Source of the DNA: Merdimonas faecigallinarum
GTDB lineage: Bacteria > Bacillota > Clostridia > Lachnospirales > Lachnospiraceae
Direction: 5' to 3'
Length of the DNA: 64,000 bases
Assembly: GCA_019119285.1 (NCBI GenBank)
Contig: DWXJ01000080.1
Location: forward strand, 1-64,000
Within the stretch, counting starts at the first letter, position 1; every line of letters starts with the position of its first letter. Shown here in pieces: positions 6,874 through 15,410 of the stretch. A model generated the notes under the pieces. That model was not told the origin of the DNA. It made no database searches and saw nothing but the letters and a program-made list of their open reading frames with translations. A program made the translations under genes and the position numbers.

Positions 6874-9217
6874 GCGAACCCCTCCTTTTTACCAGCGCCA
6901 GTTTCAGGACTTCTTCCATCTGAGAAACGAACACGATCTCCAGGCCTCTGGTGATCTCAGAGGAAATCTCCTCTACGTCCGGCTCATTTTCCTTTGGCAC
7001 CAGCACGGTTTTGATCCCTGCGCTCTTGGCAGCAAGCAGTTTTTCTTTCAGTCCTCCAATAGGAAGCACTCTTCCCCGCAGGGTGATCTCGCCGGTCATG
7101 GCCACGTCTGAGCGTACTTTCCTTCCTGTAATGGCAGAGAACATGGCTGTAGCCATGGTAATTCCCGCGGACGGGCCGTCTTTGGGGACCGCGCCTTCCG
7201 GAATGTGGATATGTACGTCATGCTCTTTAAAGAAGTCTTCCGCGATCCGGTGCTTTTTACTCACAGAACGGATATAACTGATACCGGTTCTTGCAGATTC
7301 TTTCATCACGTCGCCCATCTGCCCGGTCAGAAGGATCTCTCCCTCACCCGGCATCACATTGACTTCGATCTGAAGCGTATCGCCGCCCACGCTGGTCCAG
7401 GCCAGTCCGCGGACGATTCCCACCTCGTCGGATTCATTTGCCATCTGGTAGATGAACAATTCTTTGCCAAGGTAAGAAGCCAGATTTCTCTCTGTGATAT
7501 GCACCGTCTTTTTCTTTCCTTCCAGGATCTCTTTGGCGGTCTTGCGGCAGATATCGCCGATCTTGCGCTCCAGCTGGCGCACGCCTGCTTCTTTGGTATA
7601 ATTTCTTGCCATCTTCCACAGCGCCTTTTTACTGATGGTCAGCTGATCCGCTGTCAGGCCGTGCTTATCAAGCTGCTTAGGAATCAGATGTTCCATGGCA
7701 ATGTGCATTTTCTCATTTTCCGTATAACTGCTGACTTCGATCACTTCCATCCGGTCCAGAAGCGGTCTGGGGATGGTCTGCAGAGTATTGGCTGTAGTGA
7801 TGAACAGCACTTCCGACAGATCAATGGGCACTTCCAGATAATGATCCCGAAACTTACAGTTCTGCTCACTATCCAGAACCTCCAGAAGGGCCGAGAAGGT
7901 ATCTCCTTTATAGTCATTGCTCACTTTGTCAATCTCATCCAGCAGCATCAGCGGATTCTTCACGCCTGCAGCTTTCAGGCCGTTTGCGATCCGGCCCGGC
8001 ATGGCTCCCACATAGGTTCTTCTGTGACCGCGGATCTCTGCCTCGTCCCGGACGCCTCCCAGGGAAATCCGTACATAGGGCTTTTTCAGGGCTCTGGCAA
8101 GAGACCTGGCGATGGAAGTCTTTCCGGTTCCCGGCGGTCCCACCAGACACAGGATAGGCGTATCGCCTTTTTTCGTCAGCGCACGCACAGCCAGAAATTC
8201 CAGCACCCGTTCTTTTACCTTTTCCAGTCCATAATGATCCTCTTCCAGTACCTGGCTGGCATAGGCGATATCCTTATGCTCTTCGCACATTTTATCCCAG
8301 GGCATCTCTAATAAGGTCTCGATATATGTGCGGATCACGCCTGTTTCTGCAGGGCTGTTCATGGTGTTTCGAAATCTTTTTATTTCTTTGTTAAGTTTTT
8401 CTTTTACTTCATCAGGTGCTTCCAGCGCATCTGCGGACTGCTGGAATTCATCCGCGTCGCTGAGCATGGTGTCATCGCCCAGTTCCTCACGGATCAGTTT
8501 GAGCTCTTCCCGCAGGATATATTCTCTCTGGTTTTTATCCACCCGTTCTTTTACCTTGATCTGGATCTCTTCTTTCACATTCAGGATCTGGATCTCTTTG
8601 ACCAGCTTGTAGATCAGAAGTTCATAGCGGCTGGTCAGATCTTCCTCTTCCAGAAGTTCCTGGGCATCCTCCCAGGAAAACGGTACATTTGCCGCCACCA
8701 GGTCTACCAGTTCCCGCAGATCTTCAATGCCTTCGATCTGGGAGCCGATCTCCTTGGACACCTTGGGTTCCTTTGCCGCATACTCGCGGAAGACATCCCG
8801 CAGCCCGCGCAGCATGGCCTCTTTTCCCAGTCCCTGGTCTGCGCCCGCAGTTTCCTCCTGGCGGTCGGTATCCGGGATTACCGTTACATTAGCCCGCAGA
8901 TAGGGTTCCTCAAATTCTATGCAGTTGATGGCCGCCCGTTCCTCGCCGCTGATCAGTACACGGCTGATCTTTTTCGGCAGCTTTACGATCTGGCGGATGG
9001 TAGCGATACAGCCCACCTGGTACACATCTGCTCCGGAAGGATCTGCGACTTCAATATCTCTCTGGGCAGTCAGGAAGATCTTCTGATCTCCTTCCACCGC
9101 CTCATTGATCGCTGCCAGGGATTTTTCCCGGCTGACGTCAAAATGCCGGACCATCCCGGGCAGTACCGTAAGTCCACGTAATGCTACCATGGGCAGACTT
9201 TTTGTCTCTTTGCTCAT
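6863..9217 (-). CDS. lon: ATP-dependent protease Lon
   Basis: A 784-residue LonA. Residues about 8-205 form the substrate-binding N-domain, followed by a coiled-coil linker with REYILREELKLIREELG. The AAA+ module has Walker A GPPGTGKTS and Walker B LMLLDEIDK. The C-terminal protease domain has the catalytic Ser683 in PKDGPSAG and the partner Lys in the GGLKEKLLAA segment downstream. It degrades misfolded and regulatory proteins in the cytoplasm. AGAAGGAG precedes the ATG. It follows clpX after a terminator-like hairpin, so it may have its own promoter in the 109-bp gap. Confidence 0.96.
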   Translation of the reverse strand: MSKETKSLPMVALRGLTVLPGMVRHFDVSREKSLAAINEAVEGDQKIFLTAQRDIEVADPSGADVYQVGCIATIRQIVKLPKKISRVLISGEERAAINCIEFEEPYLRANVTVIPDTDRQEETAGADQGLGKEAMLRGLRDVFREYAAKEPKVSKEIGSQIEGIEDLRELVDLVAANVPFSWEDAQELLEEEDLTSRYELLIYKLVKEIQILNVKEEIQIKVKERVDKNQREYILREELKLIREELGDDTMLSDADEFQQSADALEAPDEVKEKLNKEIKRFRNTMNSPAETGVIRTYIETLLEMPWDKMCEEHKDIAYASQVLEEDHYGLEKVKERVLEFLAVRALTKKGDTPILCLVGPPGTGKTSIARSLARALKKPYVRISLGGVRDEAEIRGHRRTYVGAMPGRIANGLKAAGVKNPLMLLDEIDKVSNDYKGDTFSALLEVLDSEQNCKFRDHYLEVPIDLSEVLFITTANTLQTIPRPLLDRMEVIEVSSYTENEKMHIAMEHLIPKQLDKHGLTADQLTISKKALWKMARNYTKEAGVRQLERKIGDICRKTAKEILEGKKKTVHITERNLASYLGKELFIYQMANESDEVGIVRGLAWTSVGGDTLQIEVNVMPGEGEILLTGQMGDVMKESARTGISYIRSVSKKHRIAEDFFKEHDVHIHIPEGAVPKDGPSAGITMATAMFSAITGRKVRSDVAMTGEITLRGRVLPIGGLKEKLLAAKSAGIKTVLVPKENEPDVEEISSEITRGLEIVFVSQMEEVLKLALVKRRGSHDH

Positions 9218-9283
9218 GTAAATCTCCTTCTTATCTCTTTTATCTCAATCGGGCCGGTCCCCGGCCGTTCGTTATCTTCAATA

Positions 9284-9322
9284 TCAGAAAAGGGCAGGCG
9301 CAACCTCTCTTGCACCCGCCCC
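9284..9322 (-). terminator. Terminator after clpX
   Basis: Minus-strand GC-rich stem GGGCGGGTGCAA / TTGCGCCTGCCC with a 6-nt loop, followed by TTTTCT. It lies immediately after the clpX stop and before lon, separating the clpPX transcript from lon-engB. Confidence 0.7.
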
Positions 9323-9326
9323 GGTT

Positions 9327-10589
9327 CTATGCACTCTCGCTTCTGACAGTCTCGTCATGTTCCAGCAGGGGCGCTCCCCCGCTTTTGACTGTATCTTCTG
9401 TGATCCGGCATGCCTTGAGCGTTTCGTCAGATGGCGCCTGATACATAATATCCATCATGACGTTTTCCATAATGGCCCGCAGGCCTCTGGCGCCGGTCTT
9501 TCTCTTAAGAGAAGTCTCGGCGATCGCTTCCAGGGCTTCCCTGTCAAAGGTCAGCTCCACGCCGTCCAGTTCCAGCATCTTCTGATACTGTTTTGTGATC
9601 GCATTCCTTGGTTCTGTCAGGATTCGGATCAACGCATCTTTATCCAGCATTTCCAGCGATACGATGACCGGCACACGTCCCACCAGTTCGGGGATCAGTC
9701 CGTATTTTACAAGGTCCTGGGGCAGAACCTGCTCCAGAAGCTTATCGATATCGTTTTCATGCTTGTCGGCAATCTCCACATTGAATCCAATGGATTTCTG
9801 ATCGATCCGCTTTTCAATGATCTTATCGATGCCTTCAAATGCTCCGCCGCAGATGAACAGGATATTAGTCGTATCGATCTGTATCAGCTCCTGATGCGGA
9901 TGCTTACGTCCTCCCTGAGGAGGCACATTGGCAACGGTGCCTTCAATGATCTTCAGAAGAGCCTGCTGTACACCCTCTCCTGACACATCTCTGGTGATAG
10001 ACGGATTCTCGGATTTTCTTGTGATCTTGTCGATCTCATCAATATAAATGATGCCATATTCTGCCCGCTCAATATCTCCGTCAGCAGCCTGGATGATCTT
10101 CAGCAGGATATTTTCCACATCCTCGCCTACGTATCCGGCCTCTGTCAGGGCAGTTGCGTCTGCAATAGCAAAGGGCACATTCAGGATCTTAGCCAGAGAC
10201 TGGGCCAGCAGCGTCTTCCCGCAGCCGGTAGGTCCCAGCATCAGGATATTGCTTTTGCTCAGCTCCACGCCCGCATCTTTCTGGGCCATGATCCGCTTAT
10301 AATGGTTATATACGGATACGGCCAGGACTTTTTTTGCCTCGTCCTGTCCGATCACATACTGATCCAGGAATTCTTTGATCTCCTCGGGCTTTAACAGATT
10401 GATATCGGAAAATGGATTCCAGGATCTGCCGTCCTCGTACTCAAACTCCTCTTCCAGGATCTCATTGCATACATCGATACATTCATCACAGATATAAGTC
10501 CCGTTAGGTCCGGCGATTAATTTGCGCACCTGGTTCTGGGTCTTATTACAGAAGGAACACCTGATCTGATCGTCGTTCTTTCCTATCAT
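9327..10589 (-). CDS. clpX: ClpX, ATPase subunit of the Clp protease
   Basis: A 420-residue AAA+ unfoldase. The N-terminal zinc-binding domain has Cys11, Cys14, Cys34 and Cys37. Walker A is GPTGCGKT (119-126); Walker B IIYIDEIDK and the sensor and ClpP-binding loop regions follow. It unfolds substrates and feeds them to ClpP. The gene follows clpP by 28 bp with GAGGTGAGAG before the ATG, giving the common tig-clpP-clpX order. The C-terminal tail after about residue 400 is short and acidic. Confidence 0.96.
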   Translation of the reverse strand: MIGKNDDQIRCSFCNKTQNQVRKLIAGPNGTYICDECIDVCNEILEEEFEYEDGRSWNPFSDINLLKPEEIKEFLDQYVIGQDEAKKVLAVSVYNHYKRIMAQKDAGVELSKSNILMLGPTGCGKTLLAQSLAKILNVPFAIADATALTEAGYVGEDVENILLKIIQAADGDIERAEYGIIYIDEIDKITRKSENPSITRDVSGEGVQQALLKIIEGTVANVPPQGGRKHPHQELIQIDTTNILFICGGAFEGIDKIIEKRIDQKSIGFNVEIADKHENDIDKLLEQVLPQDLVKYGLIPELVGRVPVIVSLEMLDKDALIRILTEPRNAITKQYQKMLELDGVELTFDREALEAIAETSLKRKTGARGLRAIMENVMMDIMYQAPSDETLKACRITEDTVKSGGAPLLEHDETVRSESA

Positions 10590-10617
10590 ACTCTCACCTC
10601 ATAAAAACTGCCTGCAT

Positions 10618-11199
10618 TTAACGGCGTGAGATCACTTCATCGATCAGGCCGTATGCCTTTGCCTCTTCAGCCGTCATAAAGTTATCTCTTTCTGTATCCG
10701 CCTGGATGACTTCCAGCGGCTGTCCGGTATTCTCGGAAAGGATCCGGTTCAGGTTCTTCTTGGTCCGCAGGATATGTTCCGCGGCAATCTGGATCTCCGT
10801 CGCCTGTCCCTGGGCTCCGCCGGAAGGCTGGTGGATCATGATCTCCGCATTGGGAAGTGCCAGACGTTTTCCTTTGGTTCCGCCTGCCAGCAGGAAGGCT
10901 CCCATGCTGGCCGCCATTCCCATACAGATCGTCTCCACATCACATTTGATATACTGCATGGTATCATAGATCGCCATGCCGGCGGTCACAGAACCGCCGG
11001 GGCTGTTGATGTAAAGATGGATATCTTTCTCCGGGTCTTCTGCCTCCAGGAAAAGAAGCTGTGCCATCACAATGTTCGCGGACACATCTGTCACTTCTTC
11101 TCCCAGGAAGATGATCCTGTCTTTCAGTAATCTTGAATAGATATCGTAGGAGCGCTCTCCCCTGCTTGTCTGCTCAATGACATAAGGTACTAAACTCAT
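10618..11199 (-). CDS. clpP: ClpP protease proteolytic subunit
   Basis: A 193-residue serine peptidase with the full triad: Ser98 (MAASMG), His123 (MIHQPSGG) and Asp172 (TERDNF). It assembles into a tetradecamer and works with ClpX. The ATG at 11199 is chosen over an in-frame TTG at 11205 because GGAGG lies 10 nt away and the product begins MSLVPYVIEQ as in the family. It starts 16 bp after the tig stop, in one operon. Confidence 0.96.
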   Translation of the reverse strand: MSLVPYVIEQTSRGERSYDIYSRLLKDRIIFLGEEVTDVSANIVMAQLLFLEAEDPEKDIHLYINSPGGSVTAGMAIYDTMQYIKCDVETICMGMAASMGAFLLAGGTKGKRLALPNAEIMIHQPSGGAQGQATEIQIAAEHILRTKKNLNRILSENTGQPLEVIQADTERDNFMTAEEAKAYGLIDEVISRR

Positions 11200-11215
11200 G
11201 TACAAACGCCTCCAG

Positions 11216-12502
11216 TTATTTCTCTACGGCATTGTCTACCAGGAAGGTGATCGCTTCCTGAACAGCCATATCTTCTTTCATCTGCTTCTTCTCGTTTTCA
11301 CCCATAAATTCTTTGATCTTCTCAACTTCCATCTTATAGGTGTCTGCCATCTTCTGAAGCTCTTCGTCCAGTTTCTCTTCGCTGATCTCGATGTTCTCAG
11401 CCTTTACGATTGCTTCCAGTACAAGGCGTGTCTCGATCTGCTTAACAGCCTGCGGCTTGAATTCTTCCATCATCTTCTCTGCGGTCATTCCGGTGAACTG
11501 GAAGTATTGCTCCAGAGTCAGTCCCTGAGACTGCAGACGCTGTGCGAAATTATCAGCCATCTGGCCAGCCTGGGTATCGATCATGGCATCCGGGATCTCA
11601 TAGGAAGCGTTCTTTACCGCCTGCTCTACTACCTGATCCTCCTGCTTTCTCTTGCCCTCGGAAGCCTTCTCTTCTTTGATCTTGGCCTTGATGTCAGCCT
11701 TGTATTCCTCTAAGGTATCGAATTCAGATACCTCTGCTGCAAATTCATCATCGATCTCCGGCAGTTCTTTTGCCTTGATCTCATGAACGGTACATTTGAA
11801 GACTGCGTCTTTTCCCTTCAGGTCTTCTGCGTGATAATCCTCCGGGAAGGTTACCTTTACTTCTACTTCTTTCTCAGCCTCAGCGCCGATCAGCTGATCC
11901 TCAAATCCCGGGATAAAGGAACCAGAACCGATGGTCAGCGGATAGTTCTCGCCCTTGCCGCCTTCAAAAGCCTCGCCGTCTACGAAACCTTCAAAGTCAA
12001 GGATGATCTCGTCGCCGTCCTGTACGCCGCGGTCTGTCACAGTTACAGTTCTTGCGTTCTTCTCCGCTTCTTCCTGTACTCTTGCGTCTACTTCTTTCTG
12101 TGTCACGCGGGTAGAAACCTTGTCCACCTCAAGTCCTTTGTACTCTCCAAGTGTTACTTCCGGCTTGGTAGCTACTTCTGCAGTAAAGATGAACGGCTTG
12201 CCTTTTTCGATCTGTACTACCTGGATGTCCGGTCTGGATACGATCTCCAGTCCGCTCTCATCATATGCGTCTGCATATGCCTTCGGGATCAGCTCGTTGG
12301 CAGCATCATCATAGAAGATCTCTGCACCGTACATTTTCTCGATCATCTGACGCGGAACTTTTCCCTTGCGGAATCCCGGAAGGGCGATCCTGTTTTTCTG
12401 CTTCATATATGCGTTCTGCAACGCTTTTTCCAAATCGTCAGCAGAAACCTCAATGGTAAGTTTCGCCATGTTTTTTTCTAATTTTTCCACCTGTAAACTC
12501 AT
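11216..12502 (-). CDS. tig: trigger factor
   Basis: A 428-residue ribosome-associated chaperone and peptidyl-prolyl isomerase. The N-terminal ribosome-binding domain contains the GFRKGKVPR signature (about residues 42-50); the FKBP domain follows (GDEIILDFEGFVDG...IPGFEDQLIGA, about 160-210), then the long helical C-terminal arms. The start at 12502 has GGAGGAAATAAGACA upstream and gives MSLQVEK; the frame is open further upstream to 12556 but that part lacks a ribosome binding site. It heads the tig-clpP-clpX operon. Confidence 0.95.
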   Translation of the reverse strand: MSLQVEKLEKNMAKLTIEVSADDLEKALQNAYMKQKNRIALPGFRKGKVPRQMIEKMYGAEIFYDDAANELIPKAYADAYDESGLEIVSRPDIQVVQIEKGKPFIFTAEVATKPEVTLGEYKGLEVDKVSTRVTQKEVDARVQEEAEKNARTVTVTDRGVQDGDEIILDFEGFVDGEAFEGGKGENYPLTIGSGSFIPGFEDQLIGAEAEKEVEVKVTFPEDYHAEDLKGKDAVFKCTVHEIKAKELPEIDDEFAAEVSEFDTLEEYKADIKAKIKEEKASEGKRKQEDQVVEQAVKNASYEIPDAMIDTQAGQMADNFAQRLQSQGLTLEQYFQFTGMTAEKMMEEFKPQAVKQIETRLVLEAIVKAENIEISEEKLDEELQKMADTYKMEVEKIKEFMGENEKKQMKEDMAVQEAITFLVDNAVEK

Positions 12503-12601
12503 TGTCTTATTTCCTCCTGTTTCTATCCTGCCTGCCGACAGAGCGCAGACAGGCATGCTACATTAAAAAAGTATAACACAAACCCTCTCAAATATCCAGC
12601 A

Positions 12602-13150
12602 CTATTCGTATAAAATCCCGTCCTGGATCTCTTTTGCTTTTTCCGGTCCTGCCAGCACTTCGATCAGCTTTAACGCAAAGTCAATAGCGGTTCCCGCTCC
12701 CCGTCCGGTGATGATATTTCCGTCCACCTGAGCCGGCAGTCTTGTGATGACCGCTCCCTGGATCTGGTTTTCCACGGTGGGATAGCAGGTGATCCGCTTT
12801 CCTTTCAGGATCCCGAGATTTCCAAGTACCGTAGGCGCGGCGCAGATAGCCGCCACATATTTCCCTTCTTCATAGAAATCCTTGACCACCCGGCGCACGC
12901 CTGCGTGCTCGTTCAGGTGTGTGGTTCCGGGCATGCCGCCTGGAAGCACTATCATGTCGGACTCCACAAAATTGACCTCGTCAAACAGGTCTTCTGTCTG
13001 CACGTTGATGCCATGGGCCCCGTGCACCGTATATTCTTCTGTCGCAGATACTGTATCTACAAAGATCTGGGCTCTCCTTAACAGATCTACGACAGTCAGA
13101 GCTTCAATTTCTTCAAATCCGTCGGCCAGTATTACGCTTACTTTTTTCAT
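12602..13150 (-). CDS. DJ-1/PfpI family protein (ThiJ-like)
   Basis: A 182-residue protein of the DJ-1/PfpI superfamily. Glu15 or so in DGFEEIEA and the nucleophile-elbow Cys103 in AAICAAP are the conserved DJ-1 pair. Such proteins act as glyoxalase/deglycase-type or stress-protective enzymes; the exact activity is open. AAGGAGG sits 9 nt before the ATG at 13150. The frame stays open far upstream, but that stretch runs antisense to the CYTH gene and is not taken as coding. It is divergent from the CYTH gene across a 93-bp gap. Confidence 0.9.
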   Translation of the reverse strand: MKKVSVILADGFEEIEALTVVDLLRRAQIFVDTVSATEEYTVHGAHGINVQTEDLFDEVNFVESDMIVLPGGMPGTTHLNEHAGVRRVVKDFYEEGKYVAAICAAPTVLGNLGILKGKRITCYPTVENQIQGAVITRLPAQVDGNIITGRGAGTAIDFALKLIEVLAGPEKAKEIQDGILYE

Positions 13151-13243
13151 TCCATCATTCCTCCTTGTTTTTTCCATATTATCACCGTTTACACGGAAAG
13201 TAAAATATATTATGATGTTACCAGAATTAAGGAGGTACCTGCC

Positions 13244-13690
13244 ATGGAGATTGAACGCAAATACCTGATCCCTCATCTTCCGGATCATCTGGAACAGTAT
13301 CCCTGCAGGATCATCGAGCAGGGGTATCTGAATGTTTCTCCCGTCATCCGCATCCGGCGGGACAATGACCGCTATGAACTCACTTATAAATCCGGCGGCC
13401 TGATGGCGCGGGAAGAATACAATCTTCCGCTCACCGGACAGGCTTACGAGCATCTCCTGTCCAAGATCGACGGACGGCTGATCCGCAAGAAGCGGTATAT
13501 GATCCCGCTTGCCGGCGGCCTGACGGCAGAGCTGGATCTTTTTGAAGGAGACCTGGCTCCCCTGGCCCTTGCGGAAGTGGAATTCTCCTCCGAAGAAGAA
13601 GCGCTTTCCTTTACCCCGCCTTCCTGGTTCGGAGAAGACGTCACCTTTTCCGGCGCCTATCATAACAGTTATTTAAGCCAGACAAAATAG
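13244..13690 (+). CDS. CYTH domain protein
   Basis: A 148-residue protein beginning with the diagnostic EIERKYL motif (residues 2-8). Alternating charged strands follow (VIRIRR, YELTYKSG, EEYNLPL, LIRKKRY, AELDLFEG, LAEVEFSSEEEA), which form the triphosphate tunnel. This family acts on inorganic triphosphate or nucleoside triphosphates, with Mg2+ bound by the Glu residues. GGAGG precedes the ATG. The stop codon lies within a terminator stem. Confidence 0.9.
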   Translation: MEIERKYLIPHLPDHLEQYPCRIIEQGYLNVSPVIRIRRDNDRYELTYKSGGLMAREEYNLPLTGQAYEHLLSKIDGRLIRKKRYMIPLAGGLTAELDLFEGDLAPLALAEVEFSSEEEALSFTPPSWFGEDVTFSGAYHNSYLSQTK

Positions 13691-13716
13691 CAACACTTTG
13701 TTGCTATTTTTGTTTT
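13686..13716 (+). terminator. Terminator after the CYTH gene
   Basis: Perfect 10-bp stem AATAGCAACA / TGTTGCTATT with a CTT loop, followed by TTTGTTTTT. The TAG stop of the CYTH gene is inside the left arm. Confidence 0.9.
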
Positions 13717-13800
13717 TGAAACAATTCGATGCATATTCTCCCTTTGTCTGGACAACTTGCTATACTACAAGAAAAACGACCAGCAGGAGCTTGATACATC

Positions 13801-14205
13801 ATGGCAAACATCCAACTCGCATCGAATTTAAGAACGCTTCGGAAACAGCGCGGCCTGACACAGACGGATCTTGGCAGTCTTCTCAATGTGTCCAGGCAGG
13901 CCTATTCCAACTATGAAACGGGGAAGCGCACCCCGGATCTGGACTGTCTGATCTTTCTCTCCAGATTTTACCAGGTGGACTTAACTCTCCTGGTACTGGG
14001 TTCTGTCAAAGAGACCGATCTGCCTTCCGGCAGGATCATGGAAGATACGGTCCCTTATCTTTGTTCCCTGGAACAAAAAACCGGCCATACCATCTATCTC
14101 AGCGAAGAGGAACTGGATCTGGTCCTTCACTTCCGCTCGCTGTCCCGGGAGAACAGACAGATCGTTGCCGGTTTTATAAAATCTGCCGCAGACTCTGCGG
14201 ATTAA
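13801..14205 (+). CDS. XRE-family transcriptional regulator
   Basis: A 134-residue protein with an N-terminal Cro/C1-type helix-turn-helix (about 6-60; key part LRKQRGLTQTDLGSLLNVSRQAYSNYETGKRTPD). A short helical C-terminal domain follows whose function is unknown. The upstream sequence has TATACT at about 13760-13765 as a possible -10 box. It ends convergently with lysC, the two stops overlapping by a few bases. No adjacent target gene is obvious, so its regulon is unknown. Confidence 0.85.
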   Translation: MANIQLASNLRTLRKQRGLTQTDLGSLLNVSRQAYSNYETGKRTPDLDCLIFLSRFYQVDLTLLVLGSVKETDLPSGRIMEDTVPYLCSLEQKTGHTIYLSEEELDLVLHFRSLSRENRQIVAGFIKSAADSAD

Positions 14206-15410
14206 TCACCCATTGCAAATGCGTCGTGGACAGCGTTCATGGCTTTTTCAATATCATCCTTTGCAACCAGGACTGTGATACGGATCTCAGAGGTGGAGAT
14301 CATCTGGATGTTGACTCTGCAGTTATAGAGTCCTTCAAACATTCTTGCCGCCACACCCGGATTGCTCATCATGCCCGCGCCTACAACGGACAGTTTTGCC
14401 ACATCTTCATTCCAGGTTACTTTCTGGATCGTCAGACGTGTCTTGTTTTCTTCCAGGATGCGGATCGCCTCCTCCATGTCATCAGAAGCCACGGTAAAGG
14501 AGATATCCTTGGTCCCGTCGCGTCCTACGGACTGAAGGATGATGTCTACATTGATATTATTCTTTGCCAGCGTATCAAAGATCTGGAATGCGATCCCTGG
14601 TTTGTCTTCTACGCCGATCACTGAGATCCGGGCGGTATTCTTATCGGCAGCCACGCCTGTTACTAACAATTTTTCCATATTCGAAGCCTCCTTGACTACG
14701 GTTCCCTCTGAACGGTTCAGACTGGACCGCACCACTAATTCTACATTGTATTTTTTTGCCATTTCCACGGACCGGTTGTGAAGCACTTTTGCGCCAAGGC
14801 TGGCAAGCTCCAGCATCTCGTCGTAGGTGATCACATCGATCTTTTTCGCATTTTTTACCACCCGGGGGTCTGCGGTGAACACACCGTCCACATCTGTGAA
14901 GATCTCGCAACGGTCTGCATGCAGGGCCGCCGCCAGGGCAACCGCTGTCGTGTCAGATCCTCCTCTTCCCAGGGTTGTGATATCGTCGTATTTATTCACT
15001 CCCTGGAAGCCTGTAACGATCACGATCTTCCTGGAATCCAGCTCATGCATGATCCGCTCGGTATCTACCCGCTTAAACCGGGCGTTCCCATAGCGGGATG
15101 TGGAGTGCATCATCACCTGGAAGGCATTTAAGGACACAGCCGGCACATCCAGAGACTGCATAGCCATAGCCATCAGCGCCACAGAGACCTGTTCGCCGGT
15201 CGTCAGAAGCATATCCATCTCTCTTTGCTTGGCCTTCGGGTTGATATCCTTTGCCTTTGCGATCAGTTCATCGGTCGTGTCTCCCATAGCGGAAAGCACC
15301 ACCACCACGTCGTTTCCTTCTTTATATTCTTCAATACAGCGCCTGGCCACATTAAAGATCCGTTCTTTATTGGCCACGGAGCTGCCGCCAAATTTCTTAA
15401 CTATTAACAT
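14202..15410 (-). CDS. lysC: aspartate kinase
   Basis: A 402-residue aspartokinase, the first step of lysine, threonine and methionine synthesis. The N-terminal amino acid kinase domain starts with VKKFGGSSVA and contains GFQGVNKYDDITTLGRGGSD and EIFTDVDGVFTADPR. Two ACT domains form the C-terminus (about 265-402), implying allosteric feedback. The ATG at 15410 overlaps the end of the apgM-type gene by 7 bp and has GGAGGAATT upstream, so the two are translationally coupled, downstream of hom. Confidence 0.95.
   Translation of the reverse strand: MLIVKKFGGSSVANKERIFNVARRCIEEYKEGNDVVVVLSAMGDTTDELIAKAKDINPKAKQREMDMLLTTGEQVSVALMAMAMQSLDVPAVSLNAFQVMMHSTSRYGNARFKRVDTERIMHELDSRKIVIVTGFQGVNKYDDITTLGRGGSDTTAVALAAALHADRCEIFTDVDGVFTADPRVVKNAKKIDVITYDEMLELASLGAKVLHNRSVEMAKKYNVELVVRSSLNRSEGTVVKEASNMEKLLVTGVAADKNTARISVIGVEDKPGIAFQIFDTLAKNNINVDIILQSVGRDGTKDISFTVASDDMEEAIRILEENKTRLTIQKVTWNEDVAKLSVVGAGMMSNPGVAARMFEGLYNCRVNIQMISTSEIRITVLVAKDDIEKAMNAVHDAFAMGD

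Noticed and set aside
7205..8311. Plus-strand 368-codon frame inside lon
   Set aside because: It is antisense to the conserved Lon protein and has a composition typical of a shadow frame.
13151..13663. Upstream extension of the DJ-1/PfpI frame to 353 codons
   Set aside because: The added part is antisense to the CYTH gene, has no family similarity, and the good ribosome binding site is at 13150.
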